In this document: one piece after another, positions 12,304-24,477 of the stretch
Layout: each line of letters begins with the position of its first letter
Numbering within the stretch: the stretch's first letter is position 1
DNA from: Gigaspora rosea
Lineage: Eukaryota > Glomeromycota > Glomeromycetes > Diversisporales > Gigasporaceae
Length of the DNA: 64,000 nucleotides
Assembly (NCBI GenBank): GCA_003550325.1
Contig: QKWP01001676.1
Span: 52,246-116,245 of the forward strand
Direction: 5' to 3'
The notes under the pieces: generated by a model
Databases searched by the model: none
The model's input: only the letters and a program-made list of their open reading frames with translations
What the model was told of the DNA's origin: nothing
Translations under genes and position numbers: made by a program

Positions 12304-15300
12304 TCACTTGAACTCTCTTCTGAGCTCATAAGTATATCTTTTCTTAGTATTTCGCAGTTCTATACTTTTATTGCTATTATTTAAAAGGATTCCTCTTATA
12401 CAATTTATGCGGTTTTCTAGCCTATCGTTTCTTGATAGTCCAATTAAGACTGCTTCTGTGTTTGCATTTTCCGATGTATAGGCATCTTCATTCCTTTTCC
12501 TCTTTCTTCCTCTGGCGAGGAACTGTTCTTCTAAAGCAAGATTTGCAGCTTTGAGCTCAATTTTCTTCCAGAGGATTTCGTATAGTTCGCATCTTGCTAA
12601 ATGTTCCAAATCTTCTTTCTCACGAAAGCATGCTATACAGGTTTCTATCGGATATATCGTCGGGTTCCTCTTGTGCAGTACACTAAGAGTTGGCAGTAAG
12701 TCGTTTAGACACTTTGTATCAAACACCCATTATTTACCTCCTTATGCTTAATTAGACTTTCGATCATTGCAAGAATACTTCCATTCTTCAGCTTTGAAAT
12801 TTTTGATGTTCTCTGATTATATAGCACTTTTTTGATCATACTGATTGCATTTGCACTGTATATTAATTTTGCATTTTTGCGGAATTATAAGCAGTGCAGT
12901 ACCTATTGCCCCTAGTTCTGCTCTGGTCGATGATGGCCAGTCTCGTATTGCACCTGCAAACTGCGCTAAAGTAACTGGATTGGCCTAATCCTGCTCGTTA
13001 AGTATGATCCATCCTATACCTATTCTTCGTGGTTGAATATTATTTCCAGACTCTTCTAATAAACCATTTGTGTAAATACCTAGATTCTGGAGTGTTGCTA
13101 GTTTTTGCGCAATTTCCTTGAGCTTAACTCTAGAACCTTGCTCTACAATAGACTTGTCAATTAGTGAATTTTCTACCGTCTCGACAAAAACTTTTACGTC
13201 AGTGTTTGCTGTTTTTGGGTCTTGGATATGTAATCCAGTACGCGTGCTCAGGGAGTTAACTAGAATTTCACAAAATGCTCTGTTCTCCCCTTTTTTTTTA
13301 ACAACTTCTTTTTTTAAAGCTCTTCTACCTTCGCAGAACTTTTTTCTAATTAAGCACATCCCATTATTGTTCTCTTCCTCTATTTAGCACCCTGTGCATT
13401 TTACTAGAAACCTATCATTTTCTTTATCATCGGTCCAGTGCTCAATTTCCAAGACTTCTCTTTTTTTCCTTTTAATTTTCCCTATCTCTGTCTTTTCTCT
13501 ACTTGTACCGAAAAGGATCCATTCCAACTTTTTTTTGTCTCCAGAAACCGGTATCAAAGTAGGTTGGGCCGCCAAGCTGTTTCAACCCACTAGTCTAAAT
13601 TGGAACTTTACTTCTCTTGATTTAATGTTGTGTATTAGAAGCTCTTCTACCCTTTGAAACCATAATGGTTTTTTTCTACACCCACTAAGGCCTCTAAGTT
13701 TTTGCAGTTGTGACCATGTCAACAATTGTGTACCGTCCTGACTGATTAACTGCTCCACTATTATCTAACGATTACTTTTATTCTTCAGAAAACTTTTTCT
13801 TTTATTTATACTTAGGAGGGTCCAAATTTCCTTATTGGTTTTATCTGCGAGCTTCACTACCTCTTCTAATTCTTTGCACTCTAGCTTGATTTTAATTGTT
13901 TTTGCTTCTTGCACTAACTTTGCATTAAAATTGAATCGAAACTCACTACTCTTGCATCTATCAGTATTTCAAGAAAGAATACATTCTGTACTTTTACTAT
14001 CTAGCTGAGCCTGCCTAAGTCTAATCCAAGTTACTGACCCTATGGCTCCTGTGTTGTTTAATCTTTCGATTAGACTTGGTATTTGCTGGGCTAGTTTTGC
14101 TTGCCAAATCGTTCTAAGCCCCACAAAATTACGATGATGCAGGATTCCATTTGCTGTAGAACTTGCCAACCCTGCCTTATTTTTAATAAGCATTAACCAC
14201 GGTCTATGCAAACGATCACACACCCGCTTGCTTATTATGTGACATCTTAATCTATATTCTATTCTGGGGATTAAAACCTTGTTGTTAATATATTGTAAAT
14301 GTCCGAGGGTAACTTTTTTCTCTTTTAAAATCTTTATTAAGCTTTGAATTTCCTGTTCCACCAGTCTTAGACCACAGTTTTTGCCATTTTTCTCAGAAAC
14401 CCAAATGCTGAGAAACCTTGCCGGGTTATCCTTTTCTTTTGCTCGGATTTCTGTTCCATTGCTGGAGCAAATTCTGTATTCTTCATTTGATGCTTGCTGA
14501 TTTTTGTTAATCACTATCAATTCTGATTTGTTCTTGTTAATTCTAATATCATTCAATTTATAGAAGTCATCAGCCAACTCCAATATCTTCTCTAGCTCCT
14601 CTTTGGTCTTAGCAATCCAGGTTGTATCATCGGCGTAAGCCAGAACTGCTTGACGCCATTTTATATATTCAATTTTATTAGTAGGCAAGTCTACAGGCCA
14701 CTCTACCTCAACTTCGTACCCTATTTTTTCCGCTTTTGAATCTCACACAAAAGAGGGTCGTAAAAAATATGCCAGACCAAAGGAGAAAGCACCTCCCCCT
14801 GGTCAATACCGTCACCAGCTATGACTTGTTTTGTATTACCAAAAGCAGTTATGATTTCAAATTGTCTTTTGGAGAAGAGGTTTACAATGTATTTGCAAAG
14901 ATTTTGGGTAACTTAATTTTTCTAAGTGCCAACTCTAAAGAATCCATGCTTACAGAATCGAAGGCCTTTTGCATATCTTGGAATAAGACCCATATCTCTT
15001 TTTTCTTCTCCCTGACCTCTTCTGTTATACAATTTAAGATATGTATAGGATCTTCAGTACTTTCTCTTGATAGGCCCACGAAATTTGGACCTTTTAGTAT
15101 TTTTTTTCCTTAAAGATTTGATTTAATCTTCACATTAGAATTTTGTTTAAAACTTTTCTTACTGTTTCTAAAAGTATGATAGGCTGAACATTGTTCAAAT
15201 TGAAATTCCACTCCTTTTTTTTCAGTATAGGATATAAAAGGCCCAATTTCTACTTCTGTGGTATTTTGCCACTTGCTAGACATGCCACTTGCTAGACACT

Positions 15301-17081
15301 TGAACAGAAATTCAGTACAAAACTGTGTCATGTACTTTCCGAGACGCCTTAAGACAGGGTATGTGATGCCTGATATTCCGGGAGCTGAGTTGTTACGTAC
15401 TATAAAAAGAGCCTGTTCCCATTCTTTTAGAATAATTTCACTTAGTACTTGATCGTACCATTCTTCTTTTATATCCTCTTTTGGTTTATATTGCTCCTGC
15501 CATACTTGTTTTAAATTTCTAACATCAAAATTTCTTCTTCTAAATTGTTCTTTAAAATGTATTTCCACTCAGTTGAAAACTCCTTTTTCTTCTGTATATA
15601 GCTTAAAGTCATCCCCCTCATTTTCACAAACTCTATCTATCTTAATTTTCTTGGTCGGCCTTTCTAAAATACTATTTAGCATTAATTTTTGATTCGTGAC
15701 TATTCTGTCACACTTTTCTTCTATACTCTCCCTAATCTTGGATTCTTCTAGTAGAATGTTTTTTTTGTTTCATACTTTTTTAACCAGTTTGGCCATAAGT
15801 TCCAAATGTTTGTGAATCTCATCTGACCATAAATCAATCTTGTTTTCGAAAATTAAGTCCTTTTCTAATTCCGCTTTGATTACTTTCAATATGCTCTCAA
15901 ACTCTCTTTGTCTTTATTATTTAATGGTTGTCCTATATGTTTTTTACTTTTTTTACACAGTTTGTTTAGCCGTTTGGACAGTTTTCGCAGACTGTGAGTT
16001 TGTTCTTTGCCAGGTTCTATTGTTTTTGTTGCAGTGAAACACTTCTTTGGTAGGATTTTGTTTGCTGCTATTCTTATACTTGATTCTAGCCAGTCCTATT
16101 TATTATCCAATTCTTCTTGAAGAACTAATTCTTCTGTTCCGGCACTTTCTCTGTTTGTTTTCTTCTAATTTTCTATTTTGGACTTTAAGATCTCGTCAGT
16201 TTTTTTTGCGAAAGCGATTCAATCCTCTTTTTGAATTTTATTTGTATCAATACAAAATTTCTTGCTTTTTGCTTTCCATCTTTGAGCAATATTTTGGCTA
16301 GAAACATGAATTCTAGCAAACAACCAGGCAAGAACCATGTGATGACCACTATTTGTATATAAGCTCATTTCCTGTATTTTGCACTTTGCTAAATCAACAT
16401 GCCAGTTGTGTGATAACCAAATGTAATCAATTTCTGAATCTTTGGTTAGACCTTTTCGTGTATTGCTACTAAACCTGTGTCTAAATGCGTGAATGTATTT
16501 TTGAAGCCTCTATCTAATAGCTTTTGTAATAAAATTTTCCTGTTAGGACCTGAGTTTGGATTCTTGCTATTTAACGTACTGTTATTAGCCTCTATATTGA
16601 AGTCACCCATAATTAGGACCTTTGCTTTGCTAGACTTTTGTATATTCTCAACTCTATTAACTAAGTTCTAGCATATTTCTTTCTCCTGTTCTTTGTCGTT
16701 GGGTGGAATATAAATGGCGAAAAGGTACCAGACTTCATTTTTGAATACCATGTTTGCTTCGATCATATAGGGTGACTATTTTAACACTCTTGCTATATGT
16801 TTCTCAATTTTTTTGTATATGATTATTGCTACACCTGAATCCTTCTTCTTATCTTCTTCTGCTGATGCCCAAAAACCCCTATAATTTTCATCTTTATTTA
16901 TTAACCATTTATCTTTCTTTTCCTGAATGTTTGTTTTGCACAATCCAACTATATCTACATCTTTTGAACCCATCAAATCAACTAGGCTCTTTAACTTGGT
17001 TTTGTTTGATTTAATCCCATTAATGTTATGAAATGCAAATACCAGCAAATTGTTTGTTCTCCCCTTCTTTTTTCCCAGCAC
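12304..17081 (-). pseudogene. LINE ORF2: endonuclease, reverse transcriptase, RNase H
   Basis: The open blocks are distributed over all three minus-strand frames. Endonuclease: FAFHNINGIKSNK at 17030 and GDFNIEANN near 16600, but the catalytic Glu block reads GLCKTN (usual E replaced by K, about 16935), and the final SDHH reads NSGHHMVLAW (about 16345). RT: NNSAPGISGITYPVLRRLG (15400), then LFQDMQKAFDSVS (15000) and AVLAYADDTTWIAK (14630) with both catalytic Asp. RNase H: GIYTNGLLEESG (usual D replaced by N, about 13070) and STRAELGAIGTALLI (12920). The C-terminus from 12726 has CIACFREKEDLEHLARCE, a probable Cys/His metal knuckle. Stops occur at 16776, 15110, 13384, 12985 and elsewhere. Confidence 0.85.
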
Positions 17082-17127
17082 CTGCTGCCTGTGCTACCAG
17101 ATTTCTTTAAGACGCCCACGGCTACTA

Positions 17128-18126
17128 TTAGGAGTGATTTGGCCAGTTCTTGTCTTTTGCCCGTTTTCCATATAAGAACCTTTTTTTGTATGAGTGGTTG
17201 CTTTTGTATGCTGAGAAAAAATTTGAGCCCTCACGATTATTAAATCTATGTGACCCTTCTAGTCGGGTTAATCTACTCAAGATTTCCAATAGTAAGTCTT
17301 TGTTGTTAATATCGGTTTGTAATGTGGGTACATTTTTTCCTGTACTACTACTTTCTTTCTTACTTTCTATTTCTTTTATAAAGCGATTGTGTGAAGTGCT
17401 AGATTTTTCTTCTTGACTTTCTTCCATAGTAGAATCATCCAATTCTTCATGTATCCAACTAAGTATTGAATTGAAATATTTAATTCTGGTTTTAAGTGCC
17501 TTTTGCTTATCCTCCATAGTTTCAAATTCCACAAGAGCTGATCCTCTTTGATAACCATTTCTATTTTTAAAAATATGAACCATCTTGGCCTTGATATGTT
17601 TAAGCTGTTTCCATAGGATTACTTCATTTGTAGTACGTAGTAGGCCAGAAAGTTTTGCTGTTATTTTCCTTCTAGATTTTAATACTTCTTTTCCATTCTC
17701 TCCAAGAGTCATACGAATCAGTGATTCATTATTGCGTGGAATTGCCCAAGTGCTTTGCAGCTGTTCTTTTTTATTAGAGGATAAATATACCACGAGTTCG
17801 AGTTTAGCATGACCGGCTCTATTAACTGTGCAATGCGAATTTTCTATTTGGCCAAAGTTATTAATGAATTTAAACAGATTGTCTGTTCTACCCTTTGCAG
17901 GCATGTCCCAAAAGGTGATTTTAGTCATTTTCAAATCCGTCTCCTTATCCATATCATGTTTAGGTTGAAAGACCTCTGTTATACTTTTTTTTGCATTTTT
18001 CGGCACATACGATACTTCTTTCCCTTTGTTTGACTTGATTATAGGCCCGTTTGTTTGTCCTGGTATACTTTCTTCTTCATACTTTAGATTTAATCTATTT
18101 TCTGGAGCATGTATCGACCCATATAT
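17128..18126 (-). pseudogene. LINE ORF1, C-terminal RNA-binding part
   Basis: The frame is open from the edge of the MITE insertion near 18126 to a stop at 17128, about 330 residues. It contains a fold like an RNA-recognition motif (KITFWDMPAKGRTDNLFKF, then GSALVEFETMEDKQKALK), the pattern found in ORF1 proteins that bind their own LINE RNA. The beginning of ORF1 lies beyond the MITE, at 18685-19149, so the protein is cut in two. No zinc knuckle was seen. The function is inferred from position in the LINE and from the pattern. Confidence 0.65.
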
Positions 18127-18127
18127 G

Positions 18128-18464
18128 GAGTGTCTTCAATTAAAAGGGCCCATTTTTACATATATTTTATTTTGAGATATTTGAGTTTAATTATTTGTTT
18201 TGATTTTCGGACTGATCCGGGATCAATCAAATTTCACGATATTGATTGGTTAAAGACGGCAGATGACTATCGGGTAAATTCGTGACGTGTTGGCTCTACG
18301 CAGCCTCATGTAATTTTCTTTTTACATTATCTTGATTTTTTATTATGTAATCCGACTTTCATTTATAATTAAAAAAAGTCAATCATGTCAAAATTTATAT
18401 GAATTTAACGAAAACTCATTTTTCAAAAAAATGTAAAAATGGGCCCTTTTAATTGAAGACACCC
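18128..18464. mobile_element. MITE inserted in LINE ORF1
   Basis: Terminal inverted repeats of about 33 bp: the left end begins GGAGTGTCTTCAATTAAAA and continues GGGCCCATTTTTACAT; the right end is its inverse and ends GAAGACACCCC. The flanks share CATATAT. The element has no ORF. It splits LINE ORF1 and so is younger than the LINE. An 8-bp (7 matching) duplication suggests a hAT-type origin, but the exact end base is ambiguous. Confidence 0.8.
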
Positions 18465-18484
18465 CATATATCCTTTTTGTCTTC

Positions 18485-18965
18485 GGATAGATCTTTCTCT
18501 TTTTCTATATCTATAATACTGCTAAGTTGTTTCTCGGTGCTATAATCTAGGCAGCCTGTTTCTGGAAGCACCAGTAGTATTTTCTTTTTTTTTGCTAATT
18601 CTTTTTTTAAAGTTTCCTTTTTCAACTGGTTCTTTTTTTCTTCTTGTAGGCGAAGTTCCTTTTCTTTAAATAGTGCTTCTTCCTTTACTTGTTCTTGCTT
18701 CTTAATTTCTGCCTCTTGTAGTTCTCAGATAAATCTTTCTCTTCTTCTGTATCCATAATACTGCTAAGTTGTTCCTCAGTGCCATAATCTAGATAGCCTG
18801 TTTCTGGAAGCACCAGTAGTATTTTCTTTTTTTCCGCTAATTCCTTTTCTAAAGTTTCCTTTTTTAACTGGTTCTCTTTTTCTTCTTGTAGGCGAAGTTC
18901 CTTTTCTTTAAATAGTGCTTCTTCCTTTACTTGTTCTTGCTTCTTAATTTCTGCCTCTTGTAGTT
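18485..18965. repeat. Tandem duplication of about 240 bp in LINE ORF1
   Basis: The stretch 18485-18722 is repeated at 18726-18965 with only scattered substitutions. Shared landmarks include CAGCCTGTTTCTGGAAGCA and GTAGGCGAAGTTCCTTTTC. It duplicates part of the coiled-coil coding region (Glu/Lys/Gln-rich). Confidence 0.85.
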
Positions 18966-19149
18966 CTAGGATTCGCAGAATAGCTGATTCCACCAATGGG
19001 TGTGCAATATTCATAAATTTAATGATGAACTCCTTTTGTTCTTTATTGCCTGTTTCATATCTTAATGCCGGAATAGCCTTCAAAATCTTATCAGTCAGAT
19101 TGTTTAAGAATTCTCTAACTGCATCTAATTGTGTAGTGATTATCTCCAT
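18685..19149 (-). pseudogene. LINE ORF1, N-terminal coiled-coil part
   Basis: 154 codons beginning MEIITTQLDAVREFLNN, with a heptad-like Glu/Lys/Leu/Gln region (about residues 65-115, LQEAEIKKQEQVKEEALF and onwards) that predicts a coiled coil. ORF1 proteins of many LINEs trimerise through such a segment. The frame runs into the duplicated copy and stops at 18685. The ATG is preceded by an apparent 5' untranslated leader back to 19580. Confidence 0.6.
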
Positions 19150-19600
19150 CTGTATTTAGAACTTTCTAGAAATCTATTTTTAGAATCCAACGTTGTGTTT
19201 ACGTGACTGAAATGGTTGTATTTGTTTATTTGATCAGTTTGGTTGTTCAGATGTAATTTCTTTGTTTACTCATTTAGTAATGTTTATTTGTTTTTGTTTA
19301 CGTGTAATTTGATCAGAACAAAACAGATCTGCAATACAGGGTCTCAGCCAGTCCCCAAAAATTCTTCAAAAAATTTTTCTGAAAAATTAAATTCCTTTAA
19401 CAGTAAGTTATTTGTAGGAGCTATTTCCAAGTGTGTTTACTAAACTACTGTTTATTTTGGATACCTTTTCTTTTATCTTATGTGAGTTTAGTGTCTTTAC
19501 TAGTGTGTATTTTGAGTATTAATCGAAATTTGTTTTACGATATTTTTGAAAATGTGGATTAGTGGAAAGAGTTCATTTTTTTTCAAAAAATAGCCTTTTT

Positions 19601-20131
19601 AATCTACTTTTGGCTTATAATTAAATACATGAATTTCATAATGTTTTACTTATTTAATTATAAATACAAAGCTGATTAAAAGGCTGTTTTTGTAAAAATT
19701 TGCTCTTTAATAAATTTTTGTGTAAATTTTTTTTGATAATCCTTGATCATAATTGGTTGATTTACCAAATTATACTGGTCTGCTAACATGTATTTAATAT
19801 ATAATATATTCATTAATTTGCTACAAATACTATAGTTTTTATAAACTATTTTGCAACTTAGTCTAACTATTTAGCCAAATTTAATATACCTTTTTTAATC
19901 TAAATTAATCTATTGCCAGTTACAAAAAACTGATTTTGGAATTTATCAACAAACTTGCTAATTTCTGAATCTATTACTATTAATATTTCTAGTTCAGACA
20001 AAATTTGTTATATCTGCAAATTATGTAAGCAAATATAAACAAATATAAGCAAATATTGAATAGAAAATGAAGGTATATTTACTTAGCATTAGTTAAAAGT
20101 TCTATATTATTAATTTTTTAAAATTATATTT
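19601..20131. other. AT-rich spacer between LINE and SINE
   Basis: No ORF, repeat boundary or RNA gene was recognised here. Confidence 0.5.
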
Positions 20132-20148
20132 AAAAAATAAGTATTCTA

Positions 20149-21178
20149 GGGTGTGGCGACTTAGGGAAGTTGGTAAGTTGTCACCTCCAAGTGGCAGGTC
20201 TAGGGTTCAAATCCTACTGGCGACGCTTTGGAAAATAGACCTGTGTTACGATAACCGTTTCCTGTCGATCAGTTGGGTATATTACCTGTAGTTCTTGGTT
20301 ACCATCTCGAATAGGAGCTTTCAGGTGAAGTTGTGTCCGGTGATACAGACAAATCCAAGGAACTGGGAAAATGGAAACCCATTTGGAAAGTCCCGAGTAA
20401 GGAGGTAGCAACGATCTTTGACGGTGCTACCAGAACTGGAATATCAGAAACCGGAGCTGGAGAACTGGACGATATGACCTTCGGAGGAGAGGGTCCACCA
20501 ACCTGGCCGCCGGAGTCATACCAAAGGAAAAGGACCTATGTTCTGGAATTAGGTACCAGGGGAAGAAAAACCATAATAGCATCTAATGCTGGGTAGATCA
20601 ACCCTTCCGGGCCAACTGGTTTGGAAGTTTGGGGCACCCGGTGATGGACAGGTAGAAAAGTAATAGTAGATACAAGGGTAGGTATGAACCTTACAAGGGC
20701 AGAAGTAGGTAATGGTAGCGGTTAGGTACCCCCTGACTGCAAGTTGCTTGCCTTGGTGAGTGCGTAAGTTACTGAAGTGTAGGTAATACCTGTGTGGGAC
20801 AGGGACTGCTCTACCAAGTTTACCCGCGAGGATAAATTAGTCCTAAGGGGATGTAGGTAGCATCTGTGACTGTCTTCGACTGACTAATGTATCGGAGGGC
20901 TGTACCGGTGATCACAAGTAGGATTGACATGCGAAGCGTTGGACCAGAGGGTTTAAATAGGCAATCCCCTAGTTGGGTTGTAGGTATGGCAACTAGTGTA
21001 GAACCTTCGGGCGGACTACTTAAATTAGACAACCAAAAGTTGTACGTGTGGCTAGTTGTACTCTCATTCAATGTAACTCAATTGTGGGTGCGCCCAAAGA
21101 GGCGCCCTTGATCCACAGGCTTGATTAAATAAACTCTCACCCAAAGCGGGAACTTTAACACAAAAAAAAATAAAAAAT
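20149..21178 (+). mobile_element. 1,030-bp tRNA-headed SINE with perfect 17-bp target duplication
   Basis: Flanked by identical copies of AAAAAATAAGTATTCTA (20132-20148 and 21179-21195). The 5' end looks like a tRNA: a box-A-like stretch (TTAGGGAAGTTGGTAAG) and a box B (GGTTCAAATCC) at normal spacing, with partly complementary acceptor-like ends (GTGGCGAC and CTGGCGAC). The 3' end is an A-rich (TAAAAAA) tail. The body is clearly more GC-rich than its surroundings and shows no long ORF; short open stretches on both strands are not protein-like. It must be copied by a LINE reverse transcriptase in trans. One kilobase is exceptionally long for a SINE, so a composite or chimeric origin is possible. 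A truncated relative lies at 10216-10518. Confidence 0.85.
20159..20214 (+). promoter_or_regulatory. Internal RNA polymerase III promoter (boxes A and B)
   Basis: The box-A-like TTAGGGAAGTTGG and box B GGGTTCAAATCC are about 30 bp apart, as in tRNA genes. They lie in the first 70 bp of the SINE and would drive its transcription. The remainder does not fold into an intact tRNA that I could verify, so this is a promoter rather than a tRNA gene. Confidence 0.75.
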
Positions 21179-21195
21179 AAAAAATAAGTATTCTA

Positions 21196-22329
21196 TAATT
21201 AAAAATAGAATAGCACATTACTATGTTCAATTTTTTTGAACATATGTCTATTTTCAATTAAATATATGTCCAAAAAAAATTAAAACAAATTGAATATAAT
21301 AACATGCTATCCTAGTCTATAACAAAAATAGAAAAAATCTTTCTATAAACATAGTATAGGTGCAAGCTTATAAAATTTAGATTTTAAAGTAAATCTTTTT
21401 GATTATTAGATCATAAAAAACATTATAATAGTTTTTTTTATATTAAAATATGGTTTAGCATAGGCTAATTAGAAGCTCTTTGTTTAAAAACTTTTTTTAA
21501 TAAGCCATATTATTGTAAATTTATTAGATAAAATTATTTAATAAATTTAAAATTTATTAATGCAATTTATTTTGACTTATTAATGTGCCACTAATTTATT
21601 ATATGTTCAAGTGGTTCTTTTATGTTTTAAATTTATATCTAAAGTTTTAATCTTTTTTTCATTTTTAAACTAGCATATGACCTATTATATTGCTCTAAAT
21701 TTAAGTATTATTTTGGGTTTTTTTTTTGTTGCTAAGGTGAGGTTTTGCCTTTATTTTTATGTGTGAGATTTCTCAAGGAGTTTCTTGAATTACAAATTAT
21801 TATACAAGAATTAAGACTCAGACTATAGAAGCATAGTGAATATTCGATTTGATTAGCTTGAAGATCACTAGATTATACAATATAAAAAAAATTTTAAAGT
21901 AACCATTACTATAAAAAATCATATCATCAAGTGACAACTTGTAGTTTCATATAATAAAATTTTTTTGAACCATATTATAGTGTTCTTCAACTCTTTGCAC
22001 ATTTTCTGTAAAAAAATATCAGTGGATCAAATATAGTAATACAGTATGTAACGAATAAGTTAATTGGCTATTAATCATTATATAAACTTACTTATTATTA
22101 GTAAATTAGCAAAAAATACAATGACTCAAGTTAATAAAAGTTCTAGTACTGTGAGTTGAGTTGATTTTTTTCTAAAAACAAAAAACATATTACTAATATT
22201 TAAATACATTAAAAGGAAACTACAGAAATGTGTGCCAATTGACTAAATAGATCAAAAAGCAAATTTTGATCAAAAATTAACTAAATTGGTATAAAATAAC
22301 AACAATTTCAGCAATGATGGATGTACTAG
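21196..22329. other. AT-rich spacer with minor palindromes
   Basis: No gene seen. A weak palindrome centred near 21228 (GTTCAATTTTTTTGAAC) with imperfect arms is the only structure noted. Confidence 0.45.
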
Positions 22330-22790
22330 AAAAGTGTGTAATTATTTTTTTTTTATTTTTTTTTTTTAAAGAGAGGGGTCTATCCTCTATATCCTTTATT
22401 AATTCAGCAAATTGTATACATAATAATTACATATATAAAAGTACTATACTAGGGGATATAAGGTAAAAGCTAGATTTACTCTCGACCTATTTTTTGCTAG
22501 AATAGTTGTAGACCTCTAGGCTGCAAGTAAAAATTGTAGTAATATATTATTAGATGTAATATATTTAATAGATTTTTGGTTAATGTAGGTAGGTAAAAGG
22601 GGATTGTCGAGAGTAATCGAGGGGTTGGTATTGGTGTTGGATTAGGCATTACTGTTGAATGAGTTGATTGTCTTGAAGGTAACCATAAGTCTTTGTATAT
22701 ATATTCTATGATGGTGTGGTGTATCGCAGGGGCGTGTTGTGTTTGGAGTCTTGGTAAGGGCAGTGTCATTAATCACCTGATTATTTTTTA
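22330..22790 (-). mobile_element. 3' end of a poly(A)-tailed retroelement
   Basis: On the minus strand the sequence ends ...AGAGGATAGACCCCTCTC-TTT followed by an A run (T run at 22347-22367). The same end appears at the right edge of the window (63961-64000), which marks a repeat family. A 90-codon minus-strand frame (22497-22769; MTLPLPRLQTQHAPAIHH) is low-complexity and may be only chance. The 5' limit is not defined. Confidence 0.55.
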
Positions 22791-23159
22791 TCAGAGGCCT
22801 ACCCCCTCCCTCTTCCTCAATATATAAATAGTCAGGTTCTTATATATAATTTCAACTTTTTTTTACCCCCCTCCTCCCCTAAAAAATCACCTGATTTTTG
22901 TTACTCCCCTAATGTAAATGGGGCTCGTAATGTATTTGTAATTATGCCAAGGTGAAGTTTTTTCTTGGTATATAGATCTAAGAAGTTATCTATGAATAAA
23001 TCGAGTTGTGTTAGTAGCTGTTGAATTTTGTTAGCAAATTCTATTATTACTGGCCAACAACCCAAATTTCTTTTTGATCTAATCTATTAACACAACCCCT
23101 CAATTGACAGATCAATTACTATACCTTTTGAAACTCTTTTTTCTATCTTTAAAGATAAA

Positions 23160-24476
23160 TTGCTTCAATTTACAAAAACACTCTTTACCAAATTTAACTA
23201 CCCTAAAATTTTTACTCTCTATCAGTCTATTCCACCTTACACAACTAATAATCGTAATAATATTGCTTTAAATCTAGCTAGACTACATCTTTTTCTTCAA
23301 AATAATTATCAAGCTATCAATAGAAGCAAATTTATTGAAGATATACAAATCTATCCACTTAGTCTTAAAACTAACTTCTTCATTAGTGAAGATAGCCCTG
23401 ATACTCCTTTACTCAAAATCCAAAATGATAACAAATTCAATATTAATATTTCACTTAATATATCTAAACAACAATTTCTTGAAACCTTTCATATTCCTTC
23501 TCTAAAACCCTACATATCAGATTTCAACTCTTGGTTTGAAACATTTTATAATCAATATAAACGACAATTTAAAGAATTTGATGAACAACATCAACTAAAA
23601 ACATACAATTATATTAAACAACAAATCTCTTATCAAGTAGCTACTGCTTGTAAGCGACTACTTCCTAAAACCTTTGATATTACATCAATTTTTTCACTTC
23701 ATGAATGCTTCCAACTTTGCATTAAAGCAGCCTTGTTCCATATCTATACATGCACTCATAGCACCAAAGAACCATGTACTACTCTACCACAAGATACAGA
23801 ACATAACTTCCAAAATATTTCAAATTTCTTCTTTGAACAATCCTTTATCAAATTTCCAGCTACTCAATCTAATAATCAAATATGGTCCAAACCTACACTT
23901 GACTTTCTATATTTAATAAAGACAATAAGCACACAGCAACATTTCAAAATACTATACCTACAAATCTTTTTCACAAACTTTCTAATGATACTGAAGAAGG
24001 ATTTATGAAACTTAACAATACTGAAACCAAAAAACAAGCATAAAGCATACTATTTCTATAAATACTTTAAAGCATATCTTACTGCTACTACAAAAAATGA
24101 TGAAATTATTAATTTAAACAAAGATCAAGCAATTCAAAAGCTTATATCTACACCTATTAATACCTACTATCTTGCTCATGCTATTACATACTACTTAATT
24201 ATGAAACAAGAAAAATTTACATATTCTCAAATTCTTCAATACTACAAATCAAATGCTCTTCCTGAAGCAGAAAAAATTATTAAAGACAAATTTCAAATTA
24301 ACTTCACAACTCCCCAAATACAAGATACTACTCTTTTCTTTAATCCTAATATAGTAGCCAATACTAATACTAAACCAGATTCCAAACAATCAGACAAGTT
24401 ATCCCCTCCTAAACAAACATATGCTAATATCCTTAACTCTCAAATTAACCAAATCTTATCTTACAACCCCTTGTAA
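23160..24476 (+). pseudogene. Broken ORF of unknown family, probably retroelement ORF1
   Basis: A coding-looking protein of about 440 residues in three frames. It begins MLQFTKTLFTKFNYPKIF and stays open to about 23910. It shifts to another frame (KHTATFQNTIPTNLFHKL) until about 24035. It then continues in a third frame (HKAYYFYKYFKAYLTAT) to a stop at 24476, ending LSPPKQTYANILNSQINQ. Two compensable one-base shifts would join it. Composition is Asn/Gln/Lys/Thr-rich and predicted mostly helical. I recognise no domain. The position next to retroelement ends suggests an ORF1/gag-like protein, but a host gene is equally possible. Confidence 0.45.
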
Positions 24477-24477
24477 A

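Larger units (their letters stand above)
11705..19580 (-). mobile_element. Full-length LINE (APE/RT/RNase H type), inactivated
   Basis: A non-LTR retrotransposon of about 7.9 kb, 5' end near 19580 and poly(A) tail seen as a T run at 11704-11717. Flanks carry a direct repeat, TTTTCAAAAAATAGCCTTTTT at 19580 and a one-indel, one-substitution version at 11688, which fits a target-site duplication and a complete element. Order from the 5' end: an untranslated leader of about 430 bp, a coiled-coil ORF1 part, an ORF1 RNA-binding-like part, an APE endonuclease, a reverse transcriptase with YADD, RNase H, and a C-terminal Cys/His segment. A MITE (18128-18464) and an internal tandem duplication (18485-18965) interrupt ORF1. 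Frameshifts break ORF2 and three catalytic residues are replaced, so it cannot move by itself. Confidence 0.85.

Noticed and set aside
20149..20222. Possible tRNA gene at the SINE head
   Set aside because: Same reason: tRNA-derived promoter of a retroposon, acceptor stem only partly paired.
20214..21111. Several ORFs of 65-87 codons inside the 1-kb SINE
   Set aside because: Present on both strands, not protein-like, and explained by the GC-richer non-coding body of the SINE.
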